This document shows, in pieces, positions 1-6,777 of a stretch of DNA of 7,410 nucleotides. How positions within the stretch are numbered: the stretch's first letter is position 1; every line of letters begins with the position of its first letter. Made by a program: the position numbers and the translations under genes. A model generated the notes under the pieces. It did no database searches and was not told the origin of the DNA. It saw nothing but the letters and a program-made list of their open reading frames with translations. Location: contig CANKSK010000044.1 in the NCBI GenBank assembly GCA_947485425.1, positions 1-7,410 on the forward strand, read 5' to 3'. The stretch is from Bacteroidota bacterium (GTDB lineage Bacteria > Bacteroidota > Bacteroidia > AKYH767-A > CANKSK01).

Positions 1-654
1 GGCATTTCCTTCTCTTTCAAAAGAGGCAATTTTTTCAGCAGAAATTCTTCTGAGGTCTTTATAGGTACTTCCCTGCACAATGGGGAATAGGCTCTGGTGA
101 TGACCATAAAGCGGGGATGTTTCATCTACGCGCTTGCAGCATCTTTCAAGCCAACGGTGGGTCATTTCCATCGATTTTTTTGCATAGCTATAATCACAAG
201 GGTAGGGCGTGCACTCATCAAAAGCCATGATGATATCAGCGCCAATGACCCTCTGGATATCCATGACATTTTCAGGGGAAAAAAAGTGGGAAGATCCATC
301 GATATGCGATTTAATTGCGACCCCTTCCTCTTTAATTTTCCGATTTGCGGACAGGGAGTAAACCTGATAGCCTCCACTATCGGTGAGTATGGGCCGTTCC
401 CATCCCATGAATTGATGCAGCCCACCGGCATTTTTGAGTACCTCCAAACCGGGTCTCAAATATAAATGGTAGGTGTTTCCTAGGATGATTTGTGCCTCAA
501 TATCCTGCCTTACTTCTCTCTGGTGGATGGCTTTTACCGATCCTGCGGTACCCACAGGCATGAAAATAGGTGTTAATATTTTTCCGTGATCATTGGTGAT
601 TTCACCGGCACGGGCTTTCGATAGTGTATCTTTACCTTTTAGTTCGAATTTCAT
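1..654 (-). CDS. tgt: tRNA-guanine transglycosylase, N-terminal part (runs off left edge)
   Basis: Queuine/preQ1 tRNA-ribosyltransferase, which swaps guanine-34 of GUN-anticodon tRNAs for preQ1 in queuosine synthesis; cytoplasmic. The frame is open from an ATG at 654 to base 1, giving 218 codons of a protein usually about 370-380 residues long. Visible family motifs are IFMPVGTAGSVKAI (residues 30-43), GNTYHLYLRPG (59-69), LTDSGGYQVYSL (90-101) with the catalytic-type Asp92, MAFDECTPYP (143-152) with the base-recognition Asp146, and LFPIVQGS (189-196). The second catalytic Asp and the C-terminal CxCxxC...H zinc site lie outside the window. There is no frameshift or internal stop. No purine-rich ribosome binding site precedes the ATG. 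It is transcribed divergently from the glycosyltransferase gene. Identity is certain from the motifs; only completeness is unknown. Confidence 0.97.
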   Translation of the reverse strand, partial: MKFELKGKDTLSKARAGEITNDHGKILTPIFMPVGTAGSVKAIHQREVRQDIEAQIILGNTYHLYLRPGLEVLKNAGGLHQFMGWERPILTDSGGYQVYSLSANRKIKEEGVAIKSHIDGSSHFFSPENVMDIQRVIGADIIMAFDECTPYPCDYSYAKKSMEMTHRWLERCCKRVDETSPLYGHHQSLFPIVQGSTYKDLRRISAEKIASFEREGNA

Positions 655-689
655 AAAGGGTTATTAAAAATGACCTGTTAATATTTTGT

Positions 690-697
690 CAAAGATA
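690..697 (-). promoter_or_regulatory. Candidate -7 element for tgt
   Basis: On the minus strand this reads TATCTTTG, an exact match to the Bacteroidota -7 consensus TAnnTTTG, 35 bases upstream of the tgt ATG. The expected -33 TTTG at a 19-base spacing is not seen (TTAT there), so only half of the promoter is supported. Confidence 0.5.
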
Positions 698-721
698 GTA
701 CATACTTATTTAACAGATAAC

Positions 722-738
722 TTTAGTTTTGCACTAAA
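722..738. repeat. Inverted repeat TTTAGT-N5-ACTAAA over the -7 element
   Basis: Perfect 6-bp arms (722-727 and 733-738) are separated by TTTGC. The dyad covers the putative -7 element at 724-731, a position where a repressor could act. It could equally be chance in AT-rich DNA. Confidence 0.4.
724..731 (+). promoter_or_regulatory. Candidate -7 element for the glycosyltransferase/sigma operon
   Basis: TAGTTTTG matches TAnnTTTG exactly, 64 bases upstream of the ATG at 796. It would give a leader of roughly 55 bases. No TTTG is present at the expected -33 spacing, so the promoter is weak or helped by an activator. The element lies inside the dyad at 722-738. Confidence 0.45.
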
Positions 739-795
739 TTGAGACAAATAGTATTCATGCCTTATTGAGTGCTTGTACCTCGCTGATTTTTCGAA

Positions 796-1941
796 ATGAA
801 CCTAATTCAAATTATTACCACCATCATACTCGCTCTTTTTGCAGCTTGCCTGCTCATTCAGTTGCTGTATTATTTTCTGTACTTCCGCAAGTTGGCATTT
901 TTTAAAGATGCCGGTGAGATTTCTGTTAAAAAGGCTGAAATGCCTCCTGTTTCAGTCATTATTTGTGCCCGTAATGAATCTAAAAACCTGAAAAAGTACT
1001 TGGAAAAGGTGCTTACGCAGGATTATCCATCTTTTGAGGTGGTAGTAGTAAACGATTGTTCTTGGGATGATACGGGTGAATACCTCGATCGGATGGAATT
1101 GCAGCACAGCAACCTGAAAATTGTGACGATCAAGGAGCAGGTAAAATATAGACATGGTAAAAAATTGGCGCTGACCTTGGGTATAAAAGCCGCTTCCCAT
1201 GAAATATTGTTGCTTACCGATGCCGATTGCATGCCGGCGAGTGAGCTTTGGCTGCAATCCATGGTTTCCAGTTTTGCAGGTCAAGAAAGCCATTCTGTTG
1301 ATTTTGTGCTGGGTTACGGTGCTTATCAACGAAAATGGGGAATTCTGAGCAGAATGATCCGTTTTGATACTTTCTATGGTGCCTTGCAATATTTCTCTTT
1401 TGCCTTATCAGGAACCCCTTATATGGGGGTAGGCCGTAATTTGGCATACCGAAGAGAACTGTTTTTTAAAAACAAAGGTTTTGGCATCTACAATCATTTT
1501 TTGTCAGGCGATGATGACTTATTTGTAAATATGCTTGCTACACCAACAAATACCCGCATTGAAATCCGTCCGGAGACATTCACTCTCTCAGAACCCAAAA
1601 CAACCTATGCGGAGTGGTTTCGTCAAAAAAGCCGTCACATCAGTACTGGAAAATTTTATAAGTTGAAACACCGTTTGATGTTGGGCACCCTTTGGGCATC
1701 GCATTATGGCATCTACCTATTGGGCTTCCTTTTACTCCTTGTCGGTTTTGATTGGCGAATTGTTGTGGGCCTATTTTCTATTCGTTTTATTACGCAAAGC
1801 ATTGTCATGGGCTATGCGATGAAACGCCTCAAAGAGTTCGATCTTGTGCCCTTTATAATATTGTTCGATTTTTTTATTTTGTTATTTTATAGTATCTTAG
1901 CGGTCAATAACCTCTTCATAAGCAAACATAAATGGAAATAA
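796..1941 (+). CDS. Membrane-anchored family 2 glycosyltransferase
   Basis: A 381-residue inverting GT2 enzyme, expected to transfer a sugar from a nucleotide-sugar to an envelope or exported glycan at the cytoplasmic face of the inner membrane. Order of parts: one N-terminal membrane helix (about 4-30); a GT-A domain starting at VSVIICARNE (52-61), with VVVNDCSWDDT (83-93), the metal/nucleotide DxD in LLTDADC (139-145) and the acidic acceptor-side SGDDD (237-241); then RQKSRHISTG (276-285), the counterpart of the QxxRW motif with His in place of Trp; then about three C-terminal helices (297-318, 321-341, 350-374). This architecture resembles PgaC/IcaA-type synthases, but the acceptor and sugar cannot be read from the sequence. 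It is the first gene of an apparent operon. Its last 10 bases overlap the sigma-factor gene, implying translational coupling. Confidence 0.9.
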   Translation: MNLIQIITTIILALFAACLLIQLLYYFLYFRKLAFFKDAGEISVKKAEMPPVSVIICARNESKNLKKYLEKVLTQDYPSFEVVVVNDCSWDDTGEYLDRMELQHSNLKIVTIKEQVKYRHGKKLALTLGIKAASHEILLLTDADCMPASELWLQSMVSSFAGQESHSVDFVLGYGAYQRKWGILSRMIRFDTFYGALQYFSFALSGTPYMGVGRNLAYRRELFFKNKGFGIYNHFLSGDDDLFVNMLATPTNTRIEIRPETFTLSEPKTTYAEWFRQKSRHISTGKFYKLKHRLMLGTLWASHYGIYLLGFLLLLVGFDWRIVVGLFSIRFITQSIVMGYAMKRLKEFDLVPFIILFDFFILLFYSILAVNNLFISKHKWK

Positions 1942-2540
1942 ATTCCAACCTGTCCGAAAAGGCACTTCACGATTATAAACTTGTTCGTATGGCTATTGAC
2001 AACCATGACCAACAGGCTTATGCTGAGTTGATGTCCAGATATAAGGATTCTATTTACTTTATGCTTTTGAAAATGGTAAATAATCGCGATGATGCTGATG
2101 ATTTGACCATTGAAGCTTTTGGAAAAGCCTTTAAAAATCTCCACCAATATACCCCTGACTATGCTTTCAGCACTTGGCTTTTTAAAATAGCCACGAACAA
2201 TTGTATAGATTTTATCAGAAAGAAAAGAAAGAATACATTTTCCATAGATAAAAACTTTGAAGGTGCTGATGGCGGTGAGATGTCTATCGATTTGAAATCA
2301 GAAATGCTGGATCCCGAAGAAAAGTTGATGAAAAAGGAAAAAATTCGTGTCATGCATCTGGTTGTTGATAAGCTTAAGCCTCGATATAGAAGGCTCATTG
2401 AGCTTCGTTATTTCAATGAACTTTCCTATGAAGAAATTGCCACTGAATTGCAGTTGCCATTGGGAACGGTGAAAGCCCAGTTGTTTAGAGCAAGGGATTT
2501 TTTATACCAGATTCTGAAAAATTCGGAAGAACATCTCTAG
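1932..2540 (+). CDS. ECF-type (sigma-70 family) RNA polymerase sigma factor
   Basis: A 202-residue two-domain sigma factor that would direct core RNA polymerase to a specific promoter set. Region 2 spans about residues 28-100, with the core-binding NRDDADDLTIEAFGKAF (51-67) and the -10-reading FSTWLFKIATNNCIDFIRKK (79-98). A charged linker (about 100-140) follows. Region 4 spans about 140-196, with the helix-turn-helix LSYEEIATELQLPLGTVKAQ (164-183) and LFRARDFLYQ (184-193). The spacing lacks sigma region 3, which defines the ECF class. The ATG at 1932 lies in the last codons of the glycosyltransferase (ATGGAAATAA). Met20 is an alternative start, but region 2 begins soon after it. No anti-sigma factor with a membrane helix follows; the next gene is rsmG. 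The regulon cannot be inferred. Confidence 0.92.
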   Translation: MEINSNLSEKALHDYKLVRMAIDNHDQQAYAELMSRYKDSIYFMLLKMVNNRDDADDLTIEAFGKAFKNLHQYTPDYAFSTWLFKIATNNCIDFIRKKRKNTFSIDKNFEGADGGEMSIDLKSEMLDPEEKLMKKEKIRVMHLVVDKLKPRYRRLIELRYFNELSYEEIATELQLPLGTVKAQLFRARDFLYQILKNSEEHL

Positions 2541-2558
2541 ATATTTCTACAAAGGCGC

Positions 2559-2579
2559 TATGTGTCAATTTAACACATA
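2559..2579. repeat. Inverted repeat, copy 1 (TATGTGT-N7-ACACATA)
   Basis: Perfect 7-bp arms (2559-2565, 2573-2579) lie around a 7-base centre that is itself nearly symmetric, so 9 of 10 position pairs match. It sits 18 bases after the sigma-factor stop. It could be an operator, in the general style of Crp/Fnr-family dyads, or an AT-rich terminator-like hairpin, since a T-rich stretch (2580-2600) follows. The half-site is repeated at 2603-2622. Confidence 0.55.
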
Positions 2580-2602
2580 TATTCTATTTTAATCTTTATT
2601 GA

Positions 2603-2622
2603 ATGTGTTATTTTTACACGAT
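2603..2622. repeat. Inverted repeat, copy 2 (ATGTGT-N7-ACAC)
   Basis: This repeats the half-sites of the dyad at 2559-2579 with the same 7-base spacing. ATGTGT at 2603-2608 and ACAC at 2616-2619 are followed by GAT rather than AT. It starts exactly 43 bp after the equivalent base of copy 1 and ends directly before the preferred rsmG ATG. A bound protein or an RNA hairpin here could affect rsmG initiation. Confidence 0.45.
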
Positions 2623-3276
2623 ATGAATCCGGAACAAAGCATTTCTGATATTATTCTTCCTCATTTTCCTGATTTAAATGCCGGTCAATTGTCGCAATTT
2701 GCCGCGCTATTTCATCTCTACAGCGAATGGAATGCCAAAATCAATCTGGTTTCCCGCAAGGATATTGAATTTCTCTATGAGCGCCATATTCTACATTCTT
2801 TGTCCATCGCAAAAATCATTCGTTTTTTGCCGGGTACAACCCTATTGGATGCCGGAACAGGCGGCGGTTTTCCGGGTATTCCCCTAGCCATTTTATTTCC
2901 TGAAGTTCATTTTTTGCTAGCCGATTCGATGGCAAAAAAAATTCGCGTGGTGGAAGACGTTATTCGTGAAGCAAAAATTGAAAATGCCCGCAGCATGGTT
3001 GCTAGAGTAGAAGACATTCATGAAAAATTTGATTTTATTGTCAGTAGAGCCGTAACGGCTTTCCCTCCATTTTATGAATGGGTGAAAAATAAAATCAATA
3101 CAAAAAGCATCAATACCTTACCCAATGGTATTCTCGCATTAAAAGGCGGAGATTTGTCCGAAGAGCTCAGTCTATTTGATGGCATGATAAAGGTATATGA
3201 ACTGCGCGAGTTTTTTGATGCTGAATTTTTTGAAACAAAAAAAGTCGTTTACCTCCCTCGTTGGAATCACTCATAG
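2623..3276 (+). CDS. rsmG: 16S rRNA (guanine-527-N7) methyltransferase
   Basis: RsmG (GidB) methylates N7 of G527 in the 530 loop of 16S rRNA using S-adenosylmethionine. From the ATG at 2623 it has 217 residues, close to the usual 205-240. Visible features are the N-terminal helical part ending WNAKINLVSRKDIEFLYERH (36-55), typical of the family; the Rossmann SAM site LLDAGTGGGFPGIPLAI (74-90); the acidic strand end LLADSMAKKIRVVEDV (98-113); VSRAV (140-144); and ALKGG (172-176). An in-frame TTG at 2599 would add eight residues (MNVLFLHD). I prefer the ATG because homologues begin at about this point and the extension lies in a dyad. It follows the sigma gene by 82 bases and precedes murB by 12 bases. 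It is probably co-transcribed with murB, and possibly also with the upstream pair. Confidence 0.96.
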   Translation: MNPEQSISDIILPHFPDLNAGQLSQFAALFHLYSEWNAKINLVSRKDIEFLYERHILHSLSIAKIIRFLPGTTLLDAGTGGGFPGIPLAILFPEVHFLLADSMAKKIRVVEDVIREAKIENARSMVARVEDIHEKFDFIVSRAVTAFPPFYEWVKNKINTKSINTLPNGILALKGGDLSEELSLFDGMIKVYELREFFDAEFFETKKVVYLPRWNHS

Positions 3277-3288
3277 CATCAGCCGCAC

Positions 3289-4299
3289 ATGGAGAAAACC
3301 GTTTCCCTTCAATTGTTAAATACTTTCGGTATTGATTGTCAAGCCACTAATTTAATTGAGATCCACTCAGAAGATCAGTTAAAGGAATATGTTTTATCTG
3401 CATCGAGAAAAAAATCACCCGAGCTGATATTAGGCGGTGGTAGCAATGTTCTCTTTACGCAGGACTTTCAGGGTACCATCCTGTTAAACAAAATGCGAGG
3501 CATAGAAGTAGTTTCCGAAGATCATGATTCTTTTGTTGTAAAGTCCGCTGCCGGGGAGTCTTGGCATGAATTGGTGCTTTTTTGTGTAGAACACCATATG
3601 GGCGGTATCGAAAATCTTTCTCTTATTCCGGGCACCGTAGGCGCCGCTCCTGTTCAAAATATTGGGGCATATGGTGTGGAGTTGAAAGATGTATTTGAAA
3701 GCCTTGAGGCCATTGATTTGTGTTCTGGAGAAAAAATTCAGTTGCATGCTGCTCAGTGCCATTTTGCCTATCGAAATAGTATTTTTAAAAATGCGTTGAA
3801 GGGCAAGTATATGATTACCGCTGTTTGTTTACGTTTGTCGAAAAAACCTGTTTTCAAAACTTCTTATGGTGCTATTGAGGAAGAACTAAATAAATCCGGT
3901 GATGCCATAAGCATCAAATCGATTAGTGATGCCGTTTGTCGCATTCGCAGAAGTAAGTTGCCTGATCCTGCTGAAATAGGCAATGCAGGGAGCTTTTTTA
4001 AAAATCCTGAAATTGGAATGGAACAATATCAGGCCCTTTTAGCAAAATATACGGATATGGTTGCTTATCCCACATCTTTGAGCAACCAGATGAAAGTGGC
4101 TGCCGGTTGGTTGATCGAACACTGTGGATGGAAAGGTAAAAGGTTTGGGCAGGTAGGCGTGCATCCCAAACAAGCCTTGGTATTGGTGAATTATGGCGGT
4201 GGCACCGGTAAAGAAGTACTAGATCTTTCTCAGCGCATTGTTGATTCGGTGATGGATACTTTTGGTATCTTACTTGAAAGAGAAGTACAGATTCTTTAA
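3289..4299 (+). CDS. murB: UDP-N-acetylenolpyruvoylglucosamine reductase
   Basis: FAD/NADPH enzyme that reduces UDP-GlcNAc-enolpyruvate to UDP-MurNAc, the second committed step of peptidoglycan synthesis; cytoplasmic. At 336 residues it is the length of the E. coli-like type I enzyme. The FAD-binding motif ILGGGSNVLF (47-56) is followed by IENLSLIPGTVGAAPVQNIG (107-126) and the catalytic-type Arg162 in YRNSIFK (161-167). Next come GNAGSFFKNP (231-240), whose Ser235 is the expected proton donor, AAGWLIEHCGWKGKRFG (271-287), and the C-terminal LLEREVQIL (328-336), where Glu332 matches the catalytic glutamate. All key residues are present. It starts 12 bases after rsmG, so the two are probably co-transcribed. 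Its TAA overlaps the stop codon of the convergent peptidase gene, leaving no room for a separate terminator. Confidence 0.97.
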   Translation: MEKTVSLQLLNTFGIDCQATNLIEIHSEDQLKEYVLSASRKKSPELILGGGSNVLFTQDFQGTILLNKMRGIEVVSEDHDSFVVKSAAGESWHELVLFCVEHHMGGIENLSLIPGTVGAAPVQNIGAYGVELKDVFESLEAIDLCSGEKIQLHAAQCHFAYRNSIFKNALKGKYMITAVCLRLSKKPVFKTSYGAIEEELNKSGDAISIKSISDAVCRIRRSKLPDPAEIGNAGSFFKNPEIGMEQYQALLAKYTDMVAYPTSLSNQMKVAAGWLIEHCGWKGKRFGQVGVHPKQALVLVNYGGGTGKEVLDLSQRIVDSVMDTFGILLEREVQIL

Positions 4300-6026
4300 A
4301 TCTTTTCCATTTCTTCTCGCACAAATTGTGCAAGTTCCTTCACATATTCTTCTGAGAAATTAAAATCAATACCTGCCGCTTTATAGATCGCAGGAATCGA
4401 TTTTGTATAGCCCAAGGCCAGTGCATCCAAATATTTACGAAGACCTTCTTGTGGGTTTTTCTTGTAGTTTCTCCAAACAGCGATGGCGCCTAATTGAGCC
4501 ATTCCATATTCGATATAATAAAATGGAACTTGATAGAGATGAAGTTGTTTTTGCCAGGTATTTGAAAATACATCTTCTTGCCCCTCCCAATTCAGAACAT
4601 TTCCGCCAAATTCGCTGAAGATATTTTTCCAGGCTTCTCTGCGTTCTTCTACTCCGTGTTCAGGATTTGTATAGATCCAATGTTGAAATTTATCAATGGC
4701 TGCAATCCAAGGAAGTTTGTTGATAACGCCTTCTAGTTGCTGCTTTTTGGCTCTTTTTAATTCATCTTCGGATGGGAAGAAAATTTGCCAATATTCCATT
4801 GAAATCAGTTCCATCGACATCGATGCAAGCTCTGCAACTTCTGAAGGAACATTTTTAAATCCGATATTTTCAAGGTCTCTGTTGAGAAAAGAATGTACTG
4901 CGTGACCGCCTTCATGCACCATGGTGATCACATCGCGAAGAGATCCTGCAGCATTCATAAAAATAAATGGTACCCCTGTTTCATACAATGGATAGTTGTA
5001 TCCTCCGGGTGCTTTTCCTTTTCTTGAATCAAGATCTACATGCTTCATGCTTTTCATGATTTCCATATATTCACCCAGCTGAGGGTCAATTTGGTGGAAA
5101 CAGGCAATGCATTTATCCATTAACTCATCTGCCGTTTCAAAGGGTTTCAATGGGGGCTTTCCGCTAGGGTCTACTTCCATGTCCCAAGGCTTAAGGGCAT
5201 CCAGATGCATGGCCTCTTTGCGTTCAGTATCAAATTGATTGGTTAAAGGAATGATATTTTGGCTAATGGATACATGAAAATTCATGCAGTCTTGAATGCC
5301 ATAATCAAAACGACCTAAGGCCGCAAACATATAGTCTCTGAAATTTGAAAAGCCTGCATTTAAGGCAATTTGATTTCTGAGTTTTACCAACTTGGAAAAC
5401 AGTTCATCTAAAACCAGCGCATCGGTATTTCTTCTTTGCGCCATTTTAACAAAAACTTCTTCGCGAAGAACGCGATCATTTGATTTCAGGAGGTTTGCCG
5501 CTCTTGGCATGGGCAGTTCATCACCTTGAATTTGGACCGTCATTACCCCTGTGATGCCAGCATATTTTTGCTCTTCAATTTGCAATTCGGTAAACAATGG
5601 AATGTTCTCTTCTCTGAAAATTTCCACCTGCTTTTGCATGCCCCTGATAAAGATGAAATATTTTTCTTTATCCAGTTGCTCAAGGTAGGGAGAGGAAAGC
5701 AATTTGATGTTTAATTGGTTTTCAAAGGGAGCGGTATTGGGTTCAATATGCTCAATAAAAAAGTTGAAATCCTCTTCGAATTTTTTGTTGCCAGTATCGC
5801 AGCTCATTCGGATATACTTCCATCCGATTTCTTCCTGCAACACCGTTTGCAGTTCGCTTCTATCACGCATCCATCCTTCAAGTGCTTCTGCAGAAAGAAT
5901 CTCTCTATCTCGAAGTTCGATATAAAAATTTTCAATTTTTTGCCAGGCATCAATTTGAATGCCTTCGGGAAGGAAGGTTCTGGCTTTTTTTGAAATTTGG
6001 GATGCGGTGGTAGAAGAATTAGACAT
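4296..6026 (-). CDS. M3-family oligoendopeptidase (PepF-like zinc metallopeptidase)
   Basis: A 576-residue peptidase of the thimet oligopeptidase/PepF clan, expected to cut short peptides in the cytoplasm; no signal peptide or membrane helix is visible. The zinc site is MVHEGGHAVHSF (369-380). His371 and His375 are ligands and Glu372 is the catalytic base. PSEVAELASMSMEL (394-407) follows, where Glu399 aligns with the third ligand, 24 residues after His375, and Glu406 with the conserved supporting glutamate. The upstream GGYNYPL (341-347) and FIFMNAAGS (354-362) and the C-terminal FYYIEYGMAQLGA (502-514), with substrate-side tyrosines, also fit the family. It starts two bases after the stop of the DUF5606 gene (TAAATATG), so the two are very likely translationally coupled. 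The function of the pairing is unknown. A pepF symbol is plausible but withheld, because several M3 subfamilies share these motifs. Confidence 0.94.
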   Translation of the reverse strand: MSNSSTTASQISKKARTFLPEGIQIDAWQKIENFYIELRDREILSAEALEGWMRDRSELQTVLQEEIGWKYIRMSCDTGNKKFEEDFNFFIEHIEPNTAPFENQLNIKLLSSPYLEQLDKEKYFIFIRGMQKQVEIFREENIPLFTELQIEEQKYAGITGVMTVQIQGDELPMPRAANLLKSNDRVLREEVFVKMAQRRNTDALVLDELFSKLVKLRNQIALNAGFSNFRDYMFAALGRFDYGIQDCMNFHVSISQNIIPLTNQFDTERKEAMHLDALKPWDMEVDPSGKPPLKPFETADELMDKCIACFHQIDPQLGEYMEIMKSMKHVDLDSRKGKAPGGYNYPLYETGVPFIFMNAAGSLRDVITMVHEGGHAVHSFLNRDLENIGFKNVPSEVAELASMSMELISMEYWQIFFPSEDELKRAKKQQLEGVINKLPWIAAIDKFQHWIYTNPEHGVEERREAWKNIFSEFGGNVLNWEGQEDVFSNTWQKQLHLYQVPFYYIEYGMAQLGAIAVWRNYKKNPQEGLRKYLDALALGYTKSIPAIYKAAGIDFNFSEEYVKELAQFVREEMEKI

Positions 6027-6028
6027 AT

Positions 6029-6583
6029 TTAGGCTTGTTTCTTGGTTTTTTTGGGTTTGGCAGTAGCCTCTTCAGCTGATTCACTTTTTACGGCGCTTTC
6101 TTTAGCCGTTTTTTTAGGGGCTTTGGCAGCTTTTTCCTTTTTTTCTTCCTGGGCAGGCGCATTTTCTGCAATCGCTTCAGGAGCGGAAGCTTCTTCCACT
6201 TTTTCTTCTTCAGGAAGGTCTTTTACCAAGCTATACCAGCTGACAATTTTCTTGATATCCGAAGGAAATACCCTTTCTTCATCATATTCGGGGAGGATGG
6301 TTTTTAAAAATGCCCTCAATTTTGAGGGTTCATCTTTGGGTTGCACGGGAAGGGTATCGCCATGCATTTGTTTGATTTTATCCAAAATGACCGAAAGTAG
6401 TATATCCTCATTTTCTGCATAGATGCTGATATCTTCTAATGCGCTGATTCTGCTGGTAGAGGAAACGGGAAACCTTTTTTGGTCCGTAATGCCTTCTACT
6501 ACAAATCCACCATTTTTTGTTTGAGCAATCACTTTATACAAGCCGCTCATTCCTGCAATTGAAATAATTCCTTTTAAGTTCAT
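6029..6583 (-). CDS. DUF5606-family protein with Lys/Ala/Glu-rich C-terminal tail
   Basis: A 184-residue protein of unknown function. Residues 1-125 look like the DUF5606 family known from Bacteroidota: MNLKGIISIAGMSGLYKVIA at the start, FVVEGITDQKRFPV (27-40) and SRISALEDISIYAE (44-57), which together suggest a small beta-rich domain, then a helical part through FPSDIKKIVSWYSLVKDLP (106-124). Residues 125-184 are low-complexity, first acidic (EEEKVEEASAPEA), then Lys/Ala-rich with repeated KAPKK/KPKK motifs ending KKTKKQA; this tail is probably disordered and could contact nucleic acid. An in-frame TTG at 6607 would add eight residues, but it lies inside the candidate promoter, so the ATG at 6583 is chosen. 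It is followed after two bases by the M3 peptidase gene. The family name is from memory. Confidence 0.82.
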   Translation of the reverse strand: MNLKGIISIAGMSGLYKVIAQTKNGGFVVEGITDQKRFPVSSTSRISALEDISIYAENEDILLSVILDKIKQMHGDTLPVQPKDEPSKLRAFLKTILPEYDEERVFPSDIKKIVSWYSLVKDLPEEEKVEEASAPEAIAENAPAQEEKKEKAAKAPKKTAKESAVKSESAEEATAKPKKTKKQA

Positions 6584-6604
6584 AGGTATATGCTGATTTT
6601 TGTG

Positions 6605-6612
6605 CAAAGTAA
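6605..6612 (-). promoter_or_regulatory. Candidate -7 element for the DUF5606-peptidase operon
   Basis: The minus strand reads TTACTTTG followed by CAC, one mismatch from TAnnTTTG. It would put transcription start close to 6598 with a leader of about 15 bases before the ATG at 6583. No clear TTTG is seen at the -33 position, so this is tentative. Confidence 0.4.
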
Positions 6613-6721
6613 ATATTTAATCACGGAAAATCCTTCAATAAATGAGATTAAAGTGTAAAATTTATTAAAATGGCTCTGTTTGAAGCATTTGGAAAGATAG
6701 TTGAATAATATTTGTTGTGAT

Positions 6722-6752
6722 TTTGTTTTTTTAAGAATAAATAATATCTTTG
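6722..6752 (+). promoter_or_regulatory. rpmH promoter, exact Bacteroidota -33/-7 consensus
   Basis: TTTG (6722-6725), a 19-base spacer and TATCTTTG (6745-6752) followed by CAC match TTTG-N19-TAnnTTTG without mismatch. The spacer is very A/T-rich. Transcription start is expected near 6759, leaving a leader of only about 20 bases before the rpmH ATG at 6778. This is the strongest promoter in the window, as expected for a ribosomal protein gene. Confidence 0.82.
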
Positions 6753-6777
6753 CACTCCGTTTTGAAAAATTAATACG

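Noticed and set aside
97..465. Open frame of 122 codons on the plus strand
   Set aside because: It is antisense to tgt, whose motifs are unmistakable on the minus strand; the plus-strand product shows no recognisable domain.
655..700. preQ1 riboswitch in the tgt leader
   Set aside because: The leader is short and A/T-rich and shows neither the C-rich aptamer loop nor the A-rich tail of preQ1 classes.
2599..2622. TTG start for rsmG adding eight residues
   Set aside because: The ATG at 2623 fits the family start better, and the TTG lies beside the second dyad; it is not excluded.
2934..2941. Run of eight A in rsmG as a phase-variation or slippage site
   Set aside because: It encodes conserved lysines in the SAM domain (AKKI); similar A-runs are common in AT-rich genes, and the frame is intact.
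4122..4132. DnaA-box-like TGTGGATGG
   Set aside because: It has two mismatches to TGTGGATAA, is a single copy, and lies within murB codons for a conserved motif.
6042..6422. Open frame of 126 codons on the plus strand antisense to the DUF5606 gene
   Set aside because: Its Ser/Ala/Phe-rich product is the mirror of the Lys/Ala/Glu-rich tail coded on the other strand, a composition artefact.
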